A stretch of DNA of 64,000 nt from Siphonodentalium dalli (Eukaryota; Mollusca; Scaphopoda; Gadilida; Siphonodentaliidae). The notes beneath the pieces were generated by a model. That model was not told the origin of the DNA. It worked only from the letters and a program-made list of their open reading frames with translations, and did not search any database. Positions 58,680 to 64,000 of this stretch are shown here, piece by piece (the stretch's first letter is position 1; every line of letters starts with the position of its first letter). The translations under genes and the position numbers were made by a program. Where the stretch lies: contig CP136068.1 of the NCBI GenBank assembly GCA_032622095.1, forward strand, positions 57,682,025 to 57,746,024, written 5' to 3'.

Positions 58680-60110
58680 GGAGAAATGTTTCAAAATGTT
58701 TTGAACCAAACCAAAATATTGACAATTCGGTTTGGCCTGCAATTGTACAACTGGTACCTCAAGCTTACCAATTGTTGTCACTGAGGACAATAGTAAAGAC
58801 CCTCTTCCATCTGTCTGTCCATCCATGAGTCCGTCCGAGCCTGTATTCGTTTTCTTGTCAATTTTTTTAAATCTTTGCACATATATCAACCAGCATGGGA
58901 ACCTGCGCACCTGGGATTTTGATTCGGTCGGACTCATTTTTGCAGAGTTAATGCCCTTTTTCAGCATAGAATCATACATGTACCGGTATCTTGAGACGTA
59001 TCTTTTGTCTAAACCTGTATTCCATCATTTTCCCGTCATTTTTAGCTCAACTTGTAAAGTTTGAGCTATTGCCATGCTTTGGTATCCCGTCGTCCATGTG
59101 TGGAGACGTCCATCAACAATTTCCATTATCAATGGCTACAGATCGTACCTTTGGTCCGATCATTATGAAATTTGTCATTGCTGTTGACATTGACATGTAG
59201 CTGGGACAAGTCATTTTGGGGTCATTCGGCCAAAAAAATTGCTGCCGATGGCCATTTTGTATCTCAAAGGCTACAGGCCTTTCTGTTTGTCTGATCATCA
59301 TGAAATTTGTATGGATGTTAATATTTCATGTAGATCTATGGGTCATTTTGGGGTAATTCCAGCAGCCATCTTGGATTTCAAAGTTCAGTCCATTATCACT
59401 GGCTACAGGCCCGAGTGTTCGTCTGATCATCATGAAATTTGTCGTGGATGTTAATATTGACATGTAGATGGGAACGAGTCATTTTGGGGTGCATTTGGCC
59501 ATAAAACATGGCCGCCGGAAGTCATCTTGGATTTTACTTCCTGGCATGAATAAATACTTTGGCATGGGCTACAAGTCATACCTTTGGTCGGATCATTTTG
59601 AAATTTGTCATGGCTGTTGATATTGACATGTACATTAGATGGGAACGAGTCATTTTGGGGTCATTTAGCAAAAACACTTTGCTGCCAGCAACCATCTTGG
59701 ATTTCAAAATTCAATTCATCATTCTATTTATTGCTCATCACAAAAATTTAACTTCTTCACAAACTTGAGCTACAGTGTCATGGACACTTTCATTTTTAAA
59801 ACTTGGTCAGATGTCAACCAGCATGGGAACCTGTGCACCTGCAATTTTGAGTTCAGTCGGAGTCCTTATAGTTAAATTGCCATTTTTCAACATAGAAATG
59901 TTTCTTATTTTTCTCGACATGTTGATGATGTGCAACATATTTTGTGAATATGCACTTGGTATATTGACCATTGTAATATATTCCTCCAACAGTTTGTTGT
60001 ATAAGGATCTGAAACCCATAAATCCTTCAAACCTGCCACCTTCATCAGGGGACATTTTGGTCAGCGATGTTTTATTGGATATGTCTGGATCCAAATTATG
60101 GCTCTTTTAG
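58680..60110 (+). repeat. Fam7-like core units split by a Fam1 element
   Basis: CAACCAGCATGGGAACCTG occurs at about 58888 and 59815, followed by CACCTG..ATTTTGA and a GAGTTAATGCCCTTTTTC-like motif, preceded by CTGTCTGTCCATCCATGAG. This fits the shared core plan. Neither terminal hairpin was identified. Confidence 0.6.
59044..59794 (+). mobile_element. Short Fam1 element with full ends
   Basis: The 5' AGCTCAACTTGTAAAGTTTG hairpin, about four units, and the 3' module with hairpin AGTGTCATGGACACT and tail TTCATT are present. Host flanks GTCATTTTT and TTTAAAACTT fit one T-rich site of the Fam7-like unit (compare 58859-58873). Confidence 0.88.
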
Positions 60111-60149
60111 TACAATTTTTTTTTGTATTGCTGCTCATCAGCTCATGTG

Positions 60150-61473
60150 TTTACAAAAGCGAAATGAATATCTCGGACGAGTTCGAAAACCAGGTTTGTC
60201 CAAATGTTTTTCGCGGAGTTATGGGTCTTAGTTTGTCTATTTTTAGCAATGTTATCACCGTTAGCGCGATAACTCAATGAAATATTAACCGATTTAAACA
60301 ATATTTGGTATACATATATATATATATTTGTATAAGGGGTAACAACATTATGAATTGAGGATTGTTACATATAAAGGGCTGGACCCCGAAGTTCATTAGA
60401 AGTGTATGAAGGGATTAAACTGATAAAATGACCCAAATATAATATGAATTGTATAGAGATAAGTGTATATAAAATGCATATGCATGCAAATGGAACGCTC
60501 TTTATAAGTGTTTTCTAGTATAGTTTGCAAACATTATACTGCTACAGTAAAGTCTACACAATAATATTTTTTATGTTTGATTGTCAGCATAGCTTGATAA
60601 CATTAGGAGGCGTAAATTATATACTTTGGAAAATGTTTACTAAGACCAAGCCGAAAATAGGTATTTAAAATGTTGGGAATCAGAAATAAATAGCCAGCAA
60701 TTGAAGTCATCAGGCAAGCGTCTCTGGTATATTAACGAACTTCACATACAGTACGTTTCATTATTAGGTTTCGGTTCTTACGCTCCCGACCTACTATGGC
60801 CACCAGAGATTGAACCGTGCAGTTTAAATTACCAAACCACGCCTCCATGCTGAAAAATTGGGCAAAATGCATCCTGATATCAAGCAATGTAGATTTTCAA
60901 ACTCCGAATGCGCGCGAAAGGTGCACCAAAATCGCGTACAGCATCGGGGCTGTAAAACGAACGCGTGCATAATATATATATATATAGGTTAGCATGTATA
61001 TAATACATATAATATATTATTTCCTATAATGGTATAGCTGCTATATACTGCACGTACGATCAATATGATCAGGTTATCAAAGAAAAAAGTACGCACCTTT
61101 GTCCATGTTACCGAAGACAGGTTTACCCCTGTAATCTACGGTGTTCCCAGCCCCCCTGGATCTCTATATTGTTACAACAAATATATGAGTCTCTTACAAC
61201 AATATCTCGGACGAGTTCAAAAACCTGGTTTGTCCGAATTTTTTTTCCGGAGTTATGGTTCTTAGTTTGTCTATTTTAATAACAATTTTATCACTGTTAG
61301 TGCGATAACTCAATGAAATATTAACAGATTCAATTGATATTTGGTATATAGGTTTATTGCAATAATATACCACCGTCCGACTTTTTTCCCTGAAGTTGTG
61401 CACCTTATTGGCAGAAGTTTGGTTGGACTGCCAAAAAACTTGACAAAAGCATCTTAGATGCTTACCTCTTGTT
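60150..61473 (+). mobile_element. Fam4 fragment with intact 3' end, interrupted
   Basis: Core sequence runs to about 60310 (AACAATATTTGGTATA), is broken by an 860-bp insertion, and resumes near 61173 (ATATGAGTCTCTTACAAC). The 3' end is ACTTGACAAA, the hairpin AAGCATCTTAGATGCTT and the tail ACCTCTTGTT. Confidence 0.8.
60311..61172. mobile_element. Insertion of unknown type with a weak tRNA-like box
   Basis: It is absent from the equivalent position of the Fam4 array at 40850-41050. On the minus strand around 60848-60774 it reads GGAGGCGTGGTTTGGTAATT and, 30 bases on, GGTTCAATCTC, which resembles a Pol III B box. The spacing is too short for a tRNA. A degraded SINE is possible. Confidence 0.4.
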
Positions 61474-62001
61474 TATACCTTAGTTACTACTGACCTTAGT
61501 TTGTCTATTGTTGACATTTAACTTCATCTAAATTAGTTATGTTATGTAGACAAAAAAATGTCAAGAGTTGTGAATGTCAAATCCAGTATATGTACACTTG
61601 AATACAGTTACAAATGAATGCTTTATTTGACAAAGTAATCCATATTCCATCACCGATGACAAGAGCGCTTTCGCAGATTGCTGCTTCCAGCGGTCAAGTC
61701 GCTCGCTATATAATTACTGAGTGTTTGCAATTGGGGACATAGAGAATAGTTTCACAACTGTAATAATTGAATAACATTGTAAATAATAATATTCACCACA
61801 GTGATTGATAACTTGTCCAAGTTGTCTCCAGAGACATTAGCTCATTATATTAAGATTGTCAATTGAAGCGAGAAAATTATCGATTTTAAATAGTTATATA
61901 CAATTTTCTCTGATAGGAACCGGAAACGGAACGAAAGTTTGAAATAAATCAAGACGGTGACATTTGGTTCTCACTATCCACAGTTATATGTTGCTTTTAT
62001 T
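61474..62001. other. Unassigned AT-rich intron DNA
   Basis: No repeat family, gene or terminal motif was recognised. Confidence 0.5.
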
Positions 62002-62614
62002 AGTCAAGTTTTTTTCCAAGACTTGACTTATAGTTTGATGAGGGACGGTGGGCGGGCGGGTTGCGGGCGGCGTGTTTTGCTTATAACTCAACCGTTTATT
62101 GACGGATTAAAAAAAAAAAAATTGTTTGTGAGTACATATCCATGCACTTAAGCTGCAGACAAAAAATCGGGTTCGTCCGCACATTTATTACAGAGTTATG
62201 GCCCTTTGCCATTTTTCACTGATTTTAGGCTCGTTAGCGCAACAACTTCAACAAACCGGCCTGGTCCGATAAAATTTTATTGAGTTATGGCCCTTAATTA
62301 GTCATTTTTCACGAATTTTCAGCTCATTAGCGCGATAACTTCAACAAACGTTATCCGATTTGATTGAAATTTGGTATATAGGTGTCTCCCAAGAATATCT
62401 CGGTCGAGATCGAAAACCGGCCAGGTCCGATAAAATTTGATAGTTATGGCCCTTAATTAGTCATTTTTCACGAATTTTCAGCTCGTTAGCGCGATAATTT
62501 AACAAACATCCTATTTGATTGAAATTTTGATATATAGGTGTCTCCCAAGAATACCTCGGATGAGTTAGAAAACCGGCCCGGTCTGATAAAATTTGATAGA
62601 GTTATGGTCCTTAA
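62002..62614 (+). mobile_element. Fam5 element, 5' end intact, 3' end cut off
   Basis: The 5' AGTCAAGTTTTTTTCCAAG pairs with ACTTGACT; a GGACGGTGGGCGGGCGGG stretch and about three core units (GCGATAACTTCAACAAACG, TTTGGTATATAGGTGTC, GAGTTATGGCCCTTAATTAG) follow. It stops inside a unit at CCTTAA where the next element begins. Confidence 0.82.
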
Positions 62615-64000
62615 GGGACCTTGTCAAATTACAAGCGGAAATTCCGCCGGAGAACGGAGTTTTTTTCTCCGCTAAAAACTCCGTTCTCCGCTTGTGAAAT
62701 TTTAACGCACACAGGAGTATTTCCTCCGCTGTAAACTCTGGTAGTAATTACAGCTAACTCCGTTCAAATTGGCAGAAACTCCGCTGAATCCAGAGCTGTA
62801 ACTCCGCTGTGGCGAGAGCGGAAACTTCGATGATGTCACGAGCTGAAACCGGAGCGGAATCAAACTCCTCTGTTAGGCCGGGGAGCTTGTCCAAATTAAA
62901 TTGGAATTTCCGTCGGAGAACTTTTATAAATAAAAGATTAAAGTCCCAAATAAATTATTCTCAAACCCCGGTTTATATTATAGGCAACACATGTAGGCTA
63001 TTTAGTATTTTCCCTGTCACATTTCAATCCTACGTTTTGATGTGCCGCAAAACCGTCACGGTGGGTGACAAAGCCCCGAATATCTCGTGAAGCAAGTGCT
63101 ATTAAAGGGGAAGTGAAATGACCAATCCTTTTGAATGGGGATTTCCATGCAAACCACACCAACAAAAGTTATATATGAACATTGTCTGGGAACTATTTAC
63201 AGCAGCCATATGATTAAACAGACATAACATTTAACTGGCGGCTGGGTTTGGTAAATATGCAATGTTTGCTATAAATGTATTTTTGGAATTACAACTTGAA
63301 AAAATACATAAACTTTCTCAATGGAACAAATTCTAAGCCGACCCGCCATATAAATGTGTATTGTTTTCAATACCGCACAGCAGTCACACCCGGAAATATC
63401 TGCAATTTGTAACTTTTACTGCAGAGATTTGCATGGAAATGTCCATTAAAAATTGGTCACTTGACATCCTCCTTAATTTGCTGCGTTGCCGAATTATGAA
63501 ATTATACCGTAATCCAGTGCTGTCGTAAACAATGCAAATTTTGATTTCGTACGAGTAATTTTTCGATTAGGTAACTTGTCCTCATTTGGTTCATCGGTCA
63601 CCCTTTAATGTGCAAACCAGTATCAAAAGAAGAATAAAGACTAAAATAAATTATTCCCCCTAACCCGGTTTATAGTATACTTTCCGTGTGGCATGTTTCA
63701 ATATTTCATTCTTTGTCAAACTCACTTTTAATGGTGAACGCAAAACAGGGGGTTTACAGCTAGCCTAAAAGGTTACACAGTCATCTCTGCACGTGCTATA
63801 TTTGCGACATCGTCGGATCAGAGATATCTCTGGTCGGATTCTGAGAATACCATTAACCCAGTGCTATTAGTAAACAATGCAAATCTTTATACATGCTGCT
63901 CCCAATGATGCAGACAGCTAGTCGGCTTATTTGCCAATATTTGTTGAGTCGGCAGCGTGACAAAATTGGTGATTTCGTGATATCTCCCTATGGCTTGAGT
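62615..64000. mobile_element. Second Harbinger-like end with a different subterminal array
   Basis: GGGACCTTGTCAAA after TTAA is identical to the first 14 bases of the 1129 end. The subterminal words are AACTCCGCT/AGCGGA instead of CGGTAATTT. A diverged direct copy of the terminus (GGGAGCTTGTCCAAATT ... CGGAGAAC) lies near 62879. The right end is not in the window. Around 62935-63000 and 63635-63690 are diverged direct copies (AAATAAATTATTC, CCCGGTTTATA). Confidence 0.6.
63106..63472. mobile_element. MITE with TTAA flanks
   Basis: The inverted ends AGGGGAAGTGAAATGACC and, inverted, GGAGGATGTCAAGTGACC match at 13 of 18 positions. They continue inward with TTTCCATGCAAA in both arms. TTAA lies at 63102-63105 and 63473-63476, fitting a piggyBac-type target. 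Confidence 0.7.

Noticed and set aside
58551-58979. Minus-strand frame of 142 codons
   Set aside because: It runs through the Fam1 3' end into Fam7-like DNA, so it is a chance fusion of repeats.
60774-60848. tRNA gene on the minus strand
   Set aside because: A-box to B-box spacing is too short and no cloverleaf closes.
54504-64000. Next DDX6 exon (starting Ala-Asp-Lys-Leu-Leu)
   Set aside because: I looked for it after a plausible acceptor and found none; the intron seems to continue past the window.

Overview
This is animal nuclear DNA: AT-rich, intron-dominated and very repeat-dense. The only conserved host gene I can identify is a DEAD-box RNA helicase of the DDX6/Me31B/RCK type on the + strand. 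Three of its exons are visible (26601-26835, 41488-41631, 54409-54503), each with canonical AG/GT borders and compatible phases. The repeats (Helentron/HINE-like elements with about 160-bp tandem cores, resembling the Pearl elements of oysters) suggest a mollusc, probably a bivalve; that assignment is inference. Earlier and later DDX6 exons were not found, so the window looks like the inside of one expanded gene with introns of 14.65 kb and 12.78 kb, flanked by more than 26 kb and more than 9 kb of further non-coding DNA.

Most of the window is non-autonomous elements of one architectural type, in at least six sequence families, called here Fam1 to Fam6, with a possible Fam7. Each starts with a hairpin whose first arm is a subterminal inverted repeat. 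In most families a GTCCGTC-rich stretch follows, then a tandem array of about 160-bp core units, then a copy of the inverted repeat, a short 3' hairpin and a tail ending in TT. Copies of different families sit inside one another. Comparison of filled and empty sites within the window shows insertion after a T run with no target duplication, as expected for Helentron-type rolling-circle elements. All 23 recognisable 3' ends point the same way as DDX6.

Layout. 1-1128 is a Fam3 fragment. 1129-19645 is bounded by matching 44-bp inverted ends with TAA on both sides (PIF/Harbinger-like, or two separate ends) and holds two large Fam1 arrays, an intact-ended hAT element (7602-8691), and a GC-rich inverted-repeat element (14768-18428) with a PHD-like zinc-finger relic and a Fam2 copy. 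19646-21881 is Fam3 and Fam4 debris. 21882-25820 is a second hAT carrying a Fam3 copy. DDX6 exon A follows. The next intron holds nested Fam1, Fam2 and foldback DNA, a minus-strand pseudogene (30080-37191) split by a 5.6-kb Fam3/Fam2 composite, a Fam6 copy, a third hAT inside Fam1, and Fam4. After exon B come a five-deep nest (42098-47550) including a piggyBac-like element, then more Fam1, Fam2 and Fam3. After exon C come a Fam1 array with a recent 940-bp higher-order repeat, Fam7, Fam4 and Fam5 pieces, and another Harbinger-like end at 62615.

Apart from the helicase exons, I see no intact protein gene, RNA gene, CRISPR array or viral gene. Short open frames running through the tandem arrays are by-products of the repeat period.
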